Below are positions 27,164 through 36,059 of a stretch of 64,000 nucleotides of DNA, piece after piece (within the stretch, counting starts at the first letter, position 1; each line of letters opens with the position of its first letter). Position numbers and translations under genes: made by a program. This DNA comes from Robiginitalea sp. SC105. GTDB taxonomy: Bacteria; Bacteroidota; Bacteroidia; Flavobacteriales; Flavobacteriaceae. Location of the stretch: NCBI RefSeq assembly GCF_014243345.1, contig NZ_JACLZF010000002.1, positions 1,364,001 through 1,428,000 of the forward strand. Reading direction: 5' to 3'. A model generated the notes under the pieces. That model made no database searches. It had not been told where the DNA came from and saw nothing but the letters and a program-made list of their open reading frames with translations.

Positions 27164-28792
27164 ATGGATGTGAAATTCAACAAAAACGAAGACCAGAACC
27201 GACTCCTGCTTTCCGAATTGCGGAAGCGCTATGCCCGGGTTGCCAAAGGCGGGGGGGATAAAAGGATCGAAAAGCTGCATGCCGAGGGGAAGATGACGGC
27301 CCGGGAACGGATCGAATACCTGCTGGACGAACCTGGGGATGCCCTGGAAATAGGTGCATTTGCAGGTTATGGCATGTATGAGGAATACGGGGGCTGTCCC
27401 AGTGGGGGCGTGGTCGTAAAAATCGGGAAGGTCTCCGGCAGGCTGTGCGTGGTGGTGGCCAACGACGCCACCGTGAAGGCCGGCGCCTGGTTCCCGATCA
27501 CCGGGAAAAAGAACCTGAGGGCCCAGGAAATCGCGATTGAGAACCGCCTGCCGATCATCTATCTCGTGGACAGCGCCGGCGTCTTCCTGCCCATGCAGGA
27601 CGAAATCTTCCCGGATAAGGAACACTTCGGGCGTATCTTCCGGAACAATGCCGTGATGAGCAGCCTGGGGATTCCGCAGGTAGCCGCCGTAATGGGCAGT
27701 TGCGTCGCCGGGGGTGCCTACCTGCCCATCATGAGTGACGAGGCCCTGATCGTGGAGAAAACCGGGAGCATCTTCCTGGCAGGGAGCTACCTGGTCAAGG
27801 CGGCCATTGGGGAAACCGTGGATAACGAGACCCTGGGCGGGGCCACCACGCACTGCGAAATCAGTGGAGTTACCGACTACAAGGCAAAGGACGACAAGGA
27901 TGCCCTGGACAGGATCCGTAAGATCTTCGATAAAATGGGCGCGCGCGACCGGGCCGGATTCGACCGGGCCCAACCAAATCCCCCAATGGAAAAACCGGAA
28001 ACCGTCCACGGGATCGTGCCTGCCTCCCGTTCGGAACCCTACGACATGCTGGAAGTGATCCGTCGGCTTACGGACGGTTCGGAATTTGAACAATATAAGG
28101 AAGGCTTCGGAAAATCGCTGCTATGCGGTTATGCGCGGATCGACGGCTGGGCCGTGGGGATCGTGGCCAACCAACGAAAGGTCACCAAGACCGCCAAGGG
28201 TGAAATGCGCATCGGCGGGGTCATCTACTCGGACTCGGCCGACAAGGCCACCCGGTTCATCGCCAATTGCAATCAGAAGCGCATCCCGCTGGTGTTCCTG
28301 CAGGACGTGACCGGGTTTATGGTGGGCAGCAAAAGCGAACATGGGGGGATCATCAAGGACGGGGCAAAAATGGTCAACGCCGTGAGCAACTCCGTGGTGC
28401 CTAAATTTACCGTGATTATCGGGAACAGCTATGGGGCGGGTAACTACGCCATGTGCGGCAAGGCCTACGACCCGAGGCTGATCGTTTCCTGGCCCGGAGC
28501 CGAACTGGCCGTAATGAGCGGGAACAGCGCTGCCAAGGTGCTGCTGCAAATCGAAACGGCCGCCCTCAAGAAAAAAGGGGAAACCATCACCCCGGAGAAG
28601 GAAAAGGAATTGTACGAAAAAATCAAGCAGCGGTACGATGAGCAGATATCCCCCTATTATGCCGCGGCCCGCCTGTGGACCGATGCCATCATCGACCCTG
28701 CCGACACCCGCAAATGGATCAGTACGGGCATAGAAGCTGCCAATCACGCTCCCATTGAGCGGGACTTCAACATGGGGGTACTGCAGGTTTGA
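27164..28792 (+). CDS. Acyl-CoA carboxylase beta subunit (carboxyltransferase)
   Basis: This 542-residue protein is a biotin-dependent carboxyltransferase beta subunit. It moves carboxyl from biotin to an acyl-CoA. The crotonase-fold repeats are visible: N-terminal MGSCVAGGAYLPIMSDEALIV and C-terminal GNSYGAGNYAMCGKAYDPR. The stretch YGGCPSGGVVVKIGKVSG and the overall length favour the methylcrotonyl-CoA carboxylase type over propionyl-CoA carboxylase, but this is not certain. No biotin carboxylase or biotin carrier gene is adjacent, so its partners lie elsewhere. Confidence 0.87.
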   Translation: MDVKFNKNEDQNRLLLSELRKRYARVAKGGGDKRIEKLHAEGKMTARERIEYLLDEPGDALEIGAFAGYGMYEEYGGCPSGGVVVKIGKVSGRLCVVVANDATVKAGAWFPITGKKNLRAQEIAIENRLPIIYLVDSAGVFLPMQDEIFPDKEHFGRIFRNNAVMSSLGIPQVAAVMGSCVAGGAYLPIMSDEALIVEKTGSIFLAGSYLVKAAIGETVDNETLGGATTHCEISGVTDYKAKDDKDALDRIRKIFDKMGARDRAGFDRAQPNPPMEKPETVHGIVPASRSEPYDMLEVIRRLTDGSEFEQYKEGFGKSLLCGYARIDGWAVGIVANQRKVTKTAKGEMRIGGVIYSDSADKATRFIANCNQKRIPLVFLQDVTGFMVGSKSEHGGIIKDGAKMVNAVSNSVVPKFTVIIGNSYGAGNYAMCGKAYDPRLIVSWPGAELAVMSGNSAAKVLLQIETAALKKKGETITPEKEKELYEKIKQRYDEQISPYYAAARLWTDAIIDPADTRKWISTGIEAANHAPIERDFNMGVLQV

Positions 28793-28814
28793 AAGGGCTT
28801 TTCGCTGCTAACCG

Positions 28815-30521
28815 CTACCGCAACGGGTTGTTCAGGGTCATGAGTTCCTGGCTGGCCCCCTTCAGGAACAACTTAAAGGTCTCCACCTGCTTTTGTTGCC
28901 TGGAAGTCCCGAAATTGGTATAGGTGGTCACCTTCAGGTAACTGGGCGTCAGGCTTTTGTTTCCGAGGTAGGTGACGTTCACCTGCCAGGGCCCGGGGGT
29001 GGAGGGGTCAATGACATACTCCGCCGTCCCATACCCACTTATTTTCTCGTCCTCGATCCGTTCTGAGTTATCCGCGTAGGTGTGCTTCCAGTCGTAAGTG
29101 GCCCCGTTGGGGTTGATAAACTGGAGCTCGAACTCCGCTTCGCTGTCGTTCCATTCAAAAACCAGGCGGGTTGCGCCATCCAGATAGGGGTCGGTGGTCA
29201 CCTGCCGCATATCCGTGCCCAGGTTCTCCCCTTCCATCGCAAAAAGGTTGTCGCTGTCGTGCTGCTGGATGAGCCAGAAATCGTCAGAGCCAATCAGATA
29301 GCCCTCGGTAAGCAGGTACTGGTACCGGCCCAGGAGGGCGGCCGCCTTGGCATATTGACGGGTATCCCGGTAGGCATTGGCCATGTCCAGGTAGGACTGG
29401 CTGTACTCCGGCCGGAGTATAAATACCTCCTTGTAGATATCGCGGGCCTTTTCCTCCCTGCCCTGTTCCTGGTATAGGTAGCCCAGCGCCTTGAGGATCA
29501 CCGCATTTCCGGCAAAACGGAATTGGTTGTCGGCGATTATCAGGTCGGCAAATTCCCGGTCGGAACGACTGGAATAAAAGTGCTCATAAGCATCCAGGAA
29601 AAAGAAGGGGGAGGCCGAATATTTCTCCGCGTATTGCTGGTACACCTGCTGGGCCTCCGTGTTTGAGCCGGCCATCCGCATTTCCTTCAGGTATGTGGGG
29701 GCGTTCTCGGCCAACTGTTCCCTGGAAAGGGACTTTTTGGTAGTGGCAGTGGTAATGCCAGGCGCCTGTTTCGCTGCGGCATACCGGGAATTCACCGTGT
29801 TGATCACGATCACGCCACCGGCAGCCAGGCTTCCATACCGGACGGCCATGGACCGGTTGTAGATGATCGCCATCCGCTCGATCTGGTTGATATCCAACCA
29901 GGCAGCCGCCGTTGTGTAGATCATGCCGTCCACGTCAAAAATAGCGGGGACCTGGTTCAGGATGGAACCCTGGGTCCTCAGGAATACCCGGCCCGTTTCC
30001 GGGTTGGAACAGGATCCCTGAACGATGAGGTTTGCAAACCGGTTCCGCAGGTAATCCAGCAGGCATATGCCAATGGGGTTTATCTGGTCACCGGTAAGGC
30101 TGATCACCCGGCCGGGAGTCGCATCCGGGTCCAAAAACCCGAAGGAGGTCCGGATAATCCGTTCGTTTTCGGGATATTCCTGCTGCAGCTCCTGTTGGGA
30201 TTTCAGCCGGCGCGTCATGGTGACCTCCTCCAGTTCGGTATATTCCGGAACCATGACCAGGTTCAAAAAGCGCGTGACATCCTCCACCTTCAGGCGGATC
30301 TCCTTCATCCCGGTATAGTTGTAATGGAGGATATCCCCGGTTTCCGCTTCAATCTCATACCGCCCTTCCGAATTGGTATAGGCGGAAGTCTCCTCCCCCT
30401 CGATGGTGATGGTTACGTCCGGGAGGGGTTCGCTGCCGTCCGTGATCTTGCCCTTGATCAGCCGGCTCTCCTGGGCTGCCATGAGGGCAGGCAGGCAGAG
30501 TAATACAATCAATAATCTCAT
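28815..30521 (-). CDS. Exported plug-domain protein with TPR repeats and no barrel
   Basis: This 568-residue protein has a signal peptide (MRLLIVLLCLPALMAAQ), then a carboxypeptidase-regulatory-like domain (about 22-95). A TonB-receptor plug-like domain (about 130-245, with VFLRTQGSILNQVPAIFDVDGM) and TPR-like helical repeats (about 270-405) follow. The C-terminal beta-sandwich (about 425-545, LVFEWNDSEAEFELQFINPNG) resembles DUF2135. There is no beta-barrel, so it cannot be a normal TonB receptor. A periplasmic scaffold role is inference. I chose ATG 30521 because it starts the signal peptide; a TTG lies upstream at 30539. A -7 element is at 30584-30591. Confidence 0.8.
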   Translation of the reverse strand: MRLLIVLLCLPALMAAQESRLIKGKITDGSEPLPDVTITIEGEETSAYTNSEGRYEIEAETGDILHYNYTGMKEIRLKVEDVTRFLNLVMVPEYTELEEVTMTRRLKSQQELQQEYPENERIIRTSFGFLDPDATPGRVISLTGDQINPIGICLLDYLRNRFANLIVQGSCSNPETGRVFLRTQGSILNQVPAIFDVDGMIYTTAAAWLDINQIERMAIIYNRSMAVRYGSLAAGGVIVINTVNSRYAAAKQAPGITTATTKKSLSREQLAENAPTYLKEMRMAGSNTEAQQVYQQYAEKYSASPFFFLDAYEHFYSSRSDREFADLIIADNQFRFAGNAVILKALGYLYQEQGREEKARDIYKEVFILRPEYSQSYLDMANAYRDTRQYAKAAALLGRYQYLLTEGYLIGSDDFWLIQQHDSDNLFAMEGENLGTDMRQVTTDPYLDGATRLVFEWNDSEAEFELQFINPNGATYDWKHTYADNSERIEDEKISGYGTAEYVIDPSTPGPWQVNVTYLGNKSLTPSYLKVTTYTNFGTSRQQKQVETFKLFLKGASQELMTLNNPLR

Positions 30522-30583
30522 AACTTTTTCCTTTAGCAATTTTTAAAACCCGGCCGTTTCTGACCGGGACCTTCCTAAAGTTA

Positions 30584-30591
30584 CAAAATTA
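30584..30591 (-). promoter_or_regulatory. -7 promoter element for the plug-TPR protein
   Basis: TAATTTTG on the minus strand fits TAnnTTTG and lies 63 bases before ATG 30521, giving a leader of roughly 55 bases. Confidence 0.4.
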
Positions 30592-30627
30592 TGTGAAAGT
30601 CCCGCAGCGTATCCTCAGGGGGTTTGC

Positions 30628-30688
30628 AGGGCCTTTGCTAGGGCCTTTGCCGGACCCTGGGGGCTATTGAGGTCGCAGGGAACCTGCG
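30628..30688. repeat. Short tandem and inverted repeats downstream of the M24 gene
   Basis: AGGGCCTTTGC occurs twice at a 12-base period (30628-30638 and 30640-30650). It is followed by an inverted repeat CGCAGG-GAA-CCTGCG at 30674-30688. The hairpin has no T-tract on either strand, so I do not call it a terminator. Confidence 0.5.
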
Positions 30689-30728
30689 TCCCTTTAAGGG
30701 CTAACGGATCACAGGCAGCGCTCCACCG

Positions 30729-32090
30729 TTAATTCCCCAGGGCGGCCCGGTGGTTGCCGATCAGGTGGAGTCGGGTCTGCCGACCATCCGGGTAGACGAA
30801 TCCATCACTGCCAAAATAGCCCGGTTCTTCCAGCATGACCCGGATATCCCGGTCCCATTCGGGCAGGGTTACCGTGGTGTTGAGTTCTATGGCATAGGCG
30901 GTATTCCGGTGCAACACATAACGGGTGCCGTCTGCCCTGTTCACGCCGTCCTGGGAATCCCACATCCCAATGGTCGTCCCGGCCGAATGGCCATACGTCC
31001 CCAGTGGATGGGTATAGATGGAGGGACGGAGGCCTTCCCCCCTGCCAATGGCCAGGGAGGCCGCCAGGATCTCGTTCCCTGTCCGGCCGGCCTGCATTTG
31101 GGATACCAGGATATCCTGCACGCGGTTGCCGTCGGCGAGGGCGCTGCTGAGGAATTCAGGGGCCTGGGTTTCCCCCGGCCGCAGCACATAGGCGAGTTGC
31201 TGGCAATCCGTATTGAGGCGGAGGTAGGTGATCCCAAAGTCGCAATGCAACAGGTCCCCCGGCTGTATCACTTGTTGTTCCGGACGGTCGGAAAAGGAAT
31301 ACAGGTGACCCTGCAACGGGCTCGCCGAGCGCTGTATATCCACGGTGGGGTGAAACCAGGTGTCCAACCCCAGGTCGGTAACCTTTTGACGCATCCACCA
31401 TTCCACGTCGGAGGTGGTGGTCCTGCCAGGCATGATCACCTGGTCGGAAAACGCCTCGGCAATAATGTTGTGTGTCACGCGTACCAGGTGACTGTAGATA
31501 GGCATTTCCTCCGGGATACGGGTCTCGATCCAGCTGACCGCCAGGTCCTCTGCGGAGACCACCCTGCTCTGGAATTTCCGGGGCAGGTAGGCCATAAAGG
31601 CGTCGTAATCCGTTTTATCCAGCCCATCGGCGATGTTGTGGTCCTCCGAATAATTCAGGCCGATGGTTTTCGGGTCCCGCTCGGCAATCAGTTCCATCAA
31701 CCGCTTCCATTGGTCCGGCTCCTGTTCCTTGTCCCAGGCAGACCGGATGCTCTTCCCGATATTATAGCGGGCCACCGCCAGGCGTTCCGTGTTCCCGGTT
31801 GCGGGGTCCCGGTAAAAAAGCAGGATGGTCCGGCGACGCGCACTGAGCCAGGTGGCGGGCAGGAAGGTTTTCAGTACGGGGTCCTCATTGTATTCACGGG
31901 AAATCAGGACCCACATGTCAATGCCGCTGCGCTCCATCAGCATGGGAAGCAGGGAATCGAGCCGCCGCTCCAGCAACTGGTCCACCAACGCAGCCCTTTC
32001 GGCTTCCGGCAGGATATATTGGGAAAAGGCGGCAGAAGTACCGGCCATGAGAAATACGAGGGAAAGGAAGAAGTTTTTCAAGGTATTCAA
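30729..32090 (-). CDS. Exported M24 family metallopeptidase (Xaa-Pro type)
   Basis: This 453-residue protein has a signal peptide (MNTLKNFFLSLVFLMAGTSAAFSQ), an N-terminal creatinase-like domain, and a C-terminal 'pita-bread' M24 domain (about 205-430). Metal ligands are visible: Asp in HCDFGITY, Asp in LNTDCQQL, His in GTYGHSAGT, Glu in AIELNTTV and Glu in MLEEPGY. The family includes Xaa-Pro aminopeptidases. The secreted location suggests peptide breakdown in the periplasm. It lies downstream of menE, separated by the 15-bp repeats, and may be a separate unit. Confidence 0.87.
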   Translation of the reverse strand: MNTLKNFFLSLVFLMAGTSAAFSQYILPEAERAALVDQLLERRLDSLLPMLMERSGIDMWVLISREYNEDPVLKTFLPATWLSARRRTILLFYRDPATGNTERLAVARYNIGKSIRSAWDKEQEPDQWKRLMELIAERDPKTIGLNYSEDHNIADGLDKTDYDAFMAYLPRKFQSRVVSAEDLAVSWIETRIPEEMPIYSHLVRVTHNIIAEAFSDQVIMPGRTTTSDVEWWMRQKVTDLGLDTWFHPTVDIQRSASPLQGHLYSFSDRPEQQVIQPGDLLHCDFGITYLRLNTDCQQLAYVLRPGETQAPEFLSSALADGNRVQDILVSQMQAGRTGNEILAASLAIGRGEGLRPSIYTHPLGTYGHSAGTTIGMWDSQDGVNRADGTRYVLHRNTAYAIELNTTVTLPEWDRDIRVMLEEPGYFGSDGFVYPDGRQTRLHLIGNHRAALGN

Positions 32091-32103
32091 TTTATGTTCT
32101 TTT

Positions 32104-32163
32104 GGTTTCGGTTAAGAAGGTTTCGAATAACAAAGTTTCGGTTGACGAGGTTTCAATTATCGG
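32104..32163. repeat. Four degenerate 15-bp tandem repeats at the menE 3' end
   Basis: Reading on the plus strand, four 15-base units follow one another: GGTTTCGGTTAAGAA, GGTTTCGAATAACAA, AGTTTCGGTTGACGA and GGTTTCAATTATCGG, then a partial fifth GGTTTAG. The last unit contains the menE stop codon. The array fills almost all of the space between menE and the M24 gene. It looks like local slippage duplication; a regulatory role is possible but unproven. Confidence 0.8.
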
Positions 32164-33244
32164 GGTTTAGCAGGGCCACTGTACCCTTCCGGTCGATCTT
32201 GCCGCTGGCGGTCTGGGCAAAGTGCTCCATGGCGTAGATCTGTTTGGGGATTTCGTATTCCGTAAAGCGGCCTGAAGCCGCGATGCGGTCGGAGAGCTCC
32301 CCGATATCGTGCTGCCCTTCCACAAACAGCACCAGGCGTTCCCCCAGGCGGTCGTCCGGCTCGCCAGACACGAAATACCGGCAACTCAACAGGGCGGCCA
32401 GCCTGGTCTCCAGTTGTTCGGCGATCAGCTTTACGCCCCCGGAGTTGATCACGTGGTCCCAGCGCCCGTTCCAGCGGAATCCGCCACCCGGTTCCAGGGT
32501 GACCAGGTCATTGGTCCGGACCGGCTCGCTAAAGCGTTCCGGGGATTCGATGACCAGGCAGCCGCGCTTGTCGACACTGAAAGTAATGCCTTCCAGGCCG
32601 GTATAGGGGGGCAATTCCTCTTCCGGGTCGGAGCCCGGCGGGATGGGTTTGAGTTTCCGCAGGGCCACGTGGCTGCCCGTTTCGGTCATGCCGTAGGTTT
32701 CCCATATCTCTGTCCCCTTGCGAGGGAGGGCTTCAAGCAGGGAAGCCGGTACGGGTGCCCCGCCCACAATAATTTTGGAGATGCGCTCCAGCCGGTTCAG
32801 AGAAGACCGGAGCTGGAGGGGGACCATTGCCGCAAAATCAAATTTGCCCGGTACGGCGCTTAATGGATCCGAAGACGGAGCCGACGGGACAAGGTCCCAG
32901 CCCAGGACCATTGCACGGATCAACATCATCTTGCCGGCTATGGTTGAAAATGGCAGGCAGCACAGGGCACGGGTCCCGCGACCCAGGCCGAGGTATTCCC
33001 CGGTTTGCCGGGCACCCGCTACCAGGGTCCATTTATCGAGGCGCACCGGCTTTGGTTTGCCGGTGGAGCCCGACGTATGCTGGACGATATAGGGGGTACT
33101 GGAAAGCCAATCCATCATAAAGTCCCCCAGGTCGCGCTCATAGGGCAGCCCTTCCTTGACCAGGCTGTAGGCAACTTCCCTCAGGTCTTCATAATCAAAG
33201 GACTGGCCTTCGAGGCGGAATCCGGGATGGTATACTTCCTTCAT
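32153..33244 (-). CDS. menE: o-Succinylbenzoate-CoA ligase-like enzyme
   Basis: This 363-residue AMP-forming acyl-CoA ligase is compact. The P-loop-like HTSGSTGKPKPV is at about 58-69, the adenylation motif is ETYGMTETGSHVA, and the C-terminal SGKIDRKG contains the catalytic Lys. The length is short for the superfamily because the N-terminal part is reduced, which is usual for MenE in Bacteroidota. It should activate o-succinylbenzoate with CoA in menaquinone synthesis. Its ATG overlaps the CPBP stop (ATGA), and menC lies just upstream, supporting the role. Confidence 0.85.
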   Translation of the reverse strand: MKEVYHPGFRLEGQSFDYEDLREVAYSLVKEGLPYERDLGDFMMDWLSSTPYIVQHTSGSTGKPKPVRLDKWTLVAGARQTGEYLGLGRGTRALCCLPFSTIAGKMMLIRAMVLGWDLVPSAPSSDPLSAVPGKFDFAAMVPLQLRSSLNRLERISKIIVGGAPVPASLLEALPRKGTEIWETYGMTETGSHVALRKLKPIPPGSDPEEELPPYTGLEGITFSVDKRGCLVIESPERFSEPVRTNDLVTLEPGGGFRWNGRWDHVINSGGVKLIAEQLETRLAALLSCRYFVSGEPDDRLGERLVLFVEGQHDIGELSDRIAASGRFTEYEIPKQIYAMEHFAQTASGKIDRKGTVALLNPDN

Positions 33245-34173
33245 AAGGCAGTGTTTTCAAATTCTTTACGGGCTTCGGCCTCGCTCCGTACTGGCCCGGT
33301 TAACCGGTCTTTCCAGTTCCGCCAGCCGTATTTTCGTGCAAATATCCACAACAGCAGTGGGAAAACCACAAATACGGGGACATATGCCTCCCATCCCAGG
33401 GAAGGATCCGAAACATCCAGGTAAATGGAATCCGTCTGGAAAGCAGTCCATGTGGAGGTTACCAGAAGTGCTGTTACCAGGTTGTTCGCGGCGTGGAAAC
33501 CCAGGGCGAGTTCGAGCCCTTCGTCCATCAGGGTGATAATCCCCAGGAAAAAACCGGTCCCAATATAGTACACCAGACTGCTGTAACCCAGTTTTTCCAC
33601 CTCGGGATTGGCAATATGGAGTATGCCGAACAGCAGGGAAGTGACTAACAGGGGGACCCAGCGGTTACCGGCAATGATCCCCAGCCCCTGCATCATATGG
33701 CCCCGGAAGAGGTACTCTTCAAAGCTGGTCTGCAGGGGGATCAGGAGGATCGCGATTACCGCCAGTTTCCAGAAGGCTTCCCATTGGAAATTCCACTGAT
33801 AGTCATCCGGGGAAAGCGCCACGTCCAGCAGGGTGACCCCAACGGTAATCCCGCCCCACAGGAGGAAGGCGAAAAAAACGCGCTTCCAGTCCACCCGCCT
33901 GCGGGAGGTGGTCAGGGACCGGATGGACTGGGGATGGACAAAACGGGTCCACAAGAGGACCAGAACCAGCCCGAAGGCCATAAAGGCCAGGTTCAGGGCC
34001 AGAAACGTATTCTTGCCCATTACCTCGATCATCTGCCGGGTGGCGTCCTCCACACTGATGTCCGAGTTGAGGATGGTCAGAAAATTGACCACCATGAGCC
34101 CCACAAATCCGGCAGGGATAAAAAAGTACTTCCAGCGACCCAGGTTGCCGCGGTAACCTTGTTCTATGTACAT
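33241..34173 (-). CDS. CPBP family intramembrane metalloprotease
   Basis: This 310-residue protein has about eight membrane segments. CPBP (Abi) motifs are present: SFEEYLFRG (EExxxR), FGILHIANP (HxxxN-like) and GFHAANN. The family includes CAAX-type proteases and is often of unknown substrate. I chose ATG 34173 (MYIEQGYRGNLG); its start overlaps the menC stop by ten bases, and its end overlaps the menE start by four. It is thus inserted between menC and menE in a translationally coupled operon, though no link to menaquinone is known. Confidence 0.87.
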   Translation of the reverse strand: MYIEQGYRGNLGRWKYFFIPAGFVGLMVVNFLTILNSDISVEDATRQMIEVMGKNTFLALNLAFMAFGLVLVLLWTRFVHPQSIRSLTTSRRRVDWKRVFFAFLLWGGITVGVTLLDVALSPDDYQWNFQWEAFWKLAVIAILLIPLQTSFEEYLFRGHMMQGLGIIAGNRWVPLLVTSLLFGILHIANPEVEKLGYSSLVYYIGTGFFLGIITLMDEGLELALGFHAANNLVTALLVTSTWTAFQTDSIYLDVSDPSLGWEAYVPVFVVFPLLLWIFARKYGWRNWKDRLTGPVRSEAEARKEFENTAL

Positions 34174-35213
34174 AATGACTTCAATAAGGGAATATTCCAG
34201 TCCCGGTCCGCACGGTACCACAAGTGGCCCCCGTCAGTTTCAAGCGGGCTGTCAAAGTTATTCGAAAAAAGGGAACCGGTACCCAGCCCCTGGGGCATAT
34301 CGGTTTCCAGCCCGGCAGTCCACTGGGCAATGGCGTTGAGCCCGACGTTGCTCTCCAGGGCACTGGTAACCCACCAGCCGATATTCCTTTCGCCGGCGAG
34401 GCGGATCCATTCCTCCCCGGCGGCAAACCCGCCAATCAGGCTGGGCTTTAAAATAATATACTGTGGCCGGATTGCCTCCAGGAGCTGTATTTTTTCTTCC
34501 GGGTCGCATATGCCGATAAGTTCCTCGTCCAGGGCAATGGGCAGGATGTTTTCCCGGCAAAGCGCGGCCATCTCCTCCCACTGGCCCTGCCGGATCGGCT
34601 GTTCGATGGAATGCAGCCCCAGTGCAGCCAGAGCATGCAACCGCTCCGGCGCCTGCCCTGGCGTAAAGGCCCCGTTGGCATCTACGCGGATCTCCAGTTC
34701 CCCTTCAGGGAATTCCTGCCTCACCTGCCGGATCAGGGCCAGCTCCGTTTCAAAATCCAGGGACCCGATTTTCAGTTTCAGGCAGCGGTATCCCTCGGCA
34801 ATCTTCCGGCGGATCTGCTCCCGCATAAAGCCAGCATCCCCCATCCAAATGAGCCCGTTGATGGGGATGGGGGTCCCGCTGGTAAAGCCCGAATCAAACA
34901 GCTGCATGGGCGAATCCCCCTGCAGGGACCGGAAGGCCTGTTCCAGGCCGAACACCAGGCTGGGCCACCGGCACAACTCCTCTCTCAGGGCCTCCAGGCC
35001 CCGGTGGATGTTCCCGCAGGCCCAATCGAGCTGTTGTTGATAGCCGGGCCGGTCATCCCAGCTCAGGCCCCTGAAAAGGGCACACTCCCCGATCCCCCAG
35101 TTTTCCCCGTCCGCCAGGCAGAGGAAATGGGTTTCCTTTTGGGTGAGCACCCCGCGGGAAGTACCGCCGGGCCGGATAAAATCCAGGGTGTATTTGATAT
35201 GGGAAGCCTCCAT
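34164..35213 (-). CDS. menC: o-Succinylbenzoate synthase
   Basis: This 349-residue enolase-superfamily protein dehydrates SHCHC to o-succinylbenzoate in menaquinone synthesis. Catalytic and metal residues can be read: KLK in CLKLKIGS, Asp in RVDANGAF, Glu in SIEQPIRQ, Asp in ALDEELIG and Lys in IILKPSLIGG. It is the first gene of the menC-CPBP-menE unit and is divergent from the SDR gene. The ATG at 35213 gives the normal length. Confidence 0.92.
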   Translation of the reverse strand: MEASHIKYTLDFIRPGGTSRGVLTQKETHFLCLADGENWGIGECALFRGLSWDDRPGYQQQLDWACGNIHRGLEALREELCRWPSLVFGLEQAFRSLQGDSPMQLFDSGFTSGTPIPINGLIWMGDAGFMREQIRRKIAEGYRCLKLKIGSLDFETELALIRQVRQEFPEGELEIRVDANGAFTPGQAPERLHALAALGLHSIEQPIRQGQWEEMAALCRENILPIALDEELIGICDPEEKIQLLEAIRPQYIILKPSLIGGFAAGEEWIRLAGERNIGWWVTSALESNVGLNAIAQWTAGLETDMPQGLGTGSLFSNNFDSPLETDGGHLWYRADRDWNIPLLKSLCT

Positions 35214-35233
35214 GCGTATGGATCAAATTTACG

Positions 35234-35242
35234 TATATTTTG
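35234..35242 (+). promoter_or_regulatory. Possible -7 element for the SDR gene
   Basis: TATATTTTG resembles TAnnTTTG with one extra T, 20 bases before ATG 35262. The same nonamer precedes the ATP-grasp operon at 12271-12279, so it may be a tolerated variant. Confidence 0.3.
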
Positions 35243-35261
35243 GGGGTTAAATATCCTGTTT

Positions 35262-36053
35262 ATGTCATTAAAAAACCAGGTGGTATGGATCACCGGGGCT
35301 TCTTCCGGGATCGGGGAAGCGCTCGCCCTCCATCTCAGCGAAAAGGGACACCGGCTGGTCCTTTCCGCACGGCGGGAGGAAGCGCTTGCTGCCGTCCGGG
35401 AGCGCTGTGCCAATCCTGAGAAGGCAGGCATCCTGCCCCTGGACCTCGCCCGACCGGAAACATTCGGGGAAAAGGTGCGGGAAGCGACCGCTTTTTTTGG
35501 CCTGCCGGACATCCTTGTCAACAATGCAGGCGTCAGCCAGCGGTCCCTGATTGCAGATACGGCCCTGGAGGTGTACCGGGACCTGATGGAAATCAACTAC
35601 CTGGGAACCGTGGGTCTCAGCAAGGCGATCCTGCCGGAATTCGTGCAAAGGGGGGGCGGCCGGTTTGTGACGGTAACCAGCCTGATGGGGAAATTCGGTT
35701 CCCCCCTGCGCTCCGGGTATTGCGGGGCCAAACATGCGCTCCATGGTTTTTTCGACGTCCTGCGCATGGAACACGAAAACCAGGGGATCGGGGTTACCAT
35801 GATCTGCCCGGGCTTTGTGCGCACCCAAATTGCCAGGAACGCGCTAACGGGGGACGGAAGCCCCCAGGGCCGGGACGACCAGGCCACGCAGGAAGGGATA
35901 TCCCCTGAGGCCTGTGCCAGGCGCATGTGGCGTGCAGTTGAAAAGGATAAATGGGAAGCCTATGTCGGCGGGAGAGAGGTCCTGGGGGTCTATCTTAAAC
36001 GGTTGTCCCAGAAACTCCTCCACCGGACGGTGGCCCGCAGCAGGGTGGTCTGA
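35262..36053 (+). CDS. Short-chain dehydrogenase/reductase
   Basis: This 263-residue SDR has the cofactor motif TGASSGIG (about 11-18), NNAG (about 87-90), and the catalytic Ser (VTSLMGKFG) and Tyr-x-x-x-Lys (YCGAKHAL). It is close in form to the DHRS7-like group. The substrate is not evident. ATG 35262 gives the usual opening SLKNQVVWITGASSG; the frame stays open far upstream but without family sequence. It ends directly against the stop of the convergent UPF0173 gene. Confidence 0.9.
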   Translation: MSLKNQVVWITGASSGIGEALALHLSEKGHRLVLSARREEALAAVRERCANPEKAGILPLDLARPETFGEKVREATAFFGLPDILVNNAGVSQRSLIADTALEVYRDLMEINYLGTVGLSKAILPEFVQRGGGRFVTVTSLMGKFGSPLRSGYCGAKHALHGFFDVLRMEHENQGIGVTMICPGFVRTQIARNALTGDGSPQGRDDQATQEGISPEACARRMWRAVEKDKWEAYVGGREVLGVYLKRLSQKLLHRTVARSRVV

Positions 36054-36059
36054 TCAGAC
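36048..36059. repeat. 12-bp palindrome formed by two convergent stop codons
   Basis: GTCTGATCAGAC is a perfect palindrome. Both convergent genes end in Val (GTC) plus TGA and abut with no gap, which creates it. Confidence 0.9.

Noticed and set aside
30674-30688. Inverted repeat CGCAGG-GAA-CCTGCG as a terminator of the M24 gene
   Set aside because: There is no T-tract on either strand and the loop is only three bases.
34611-35261. In-frame upstream extension of the SDR gene across menC
   Set aside because: It is antisense to menC, and the SDR family start is at ATG 35262.
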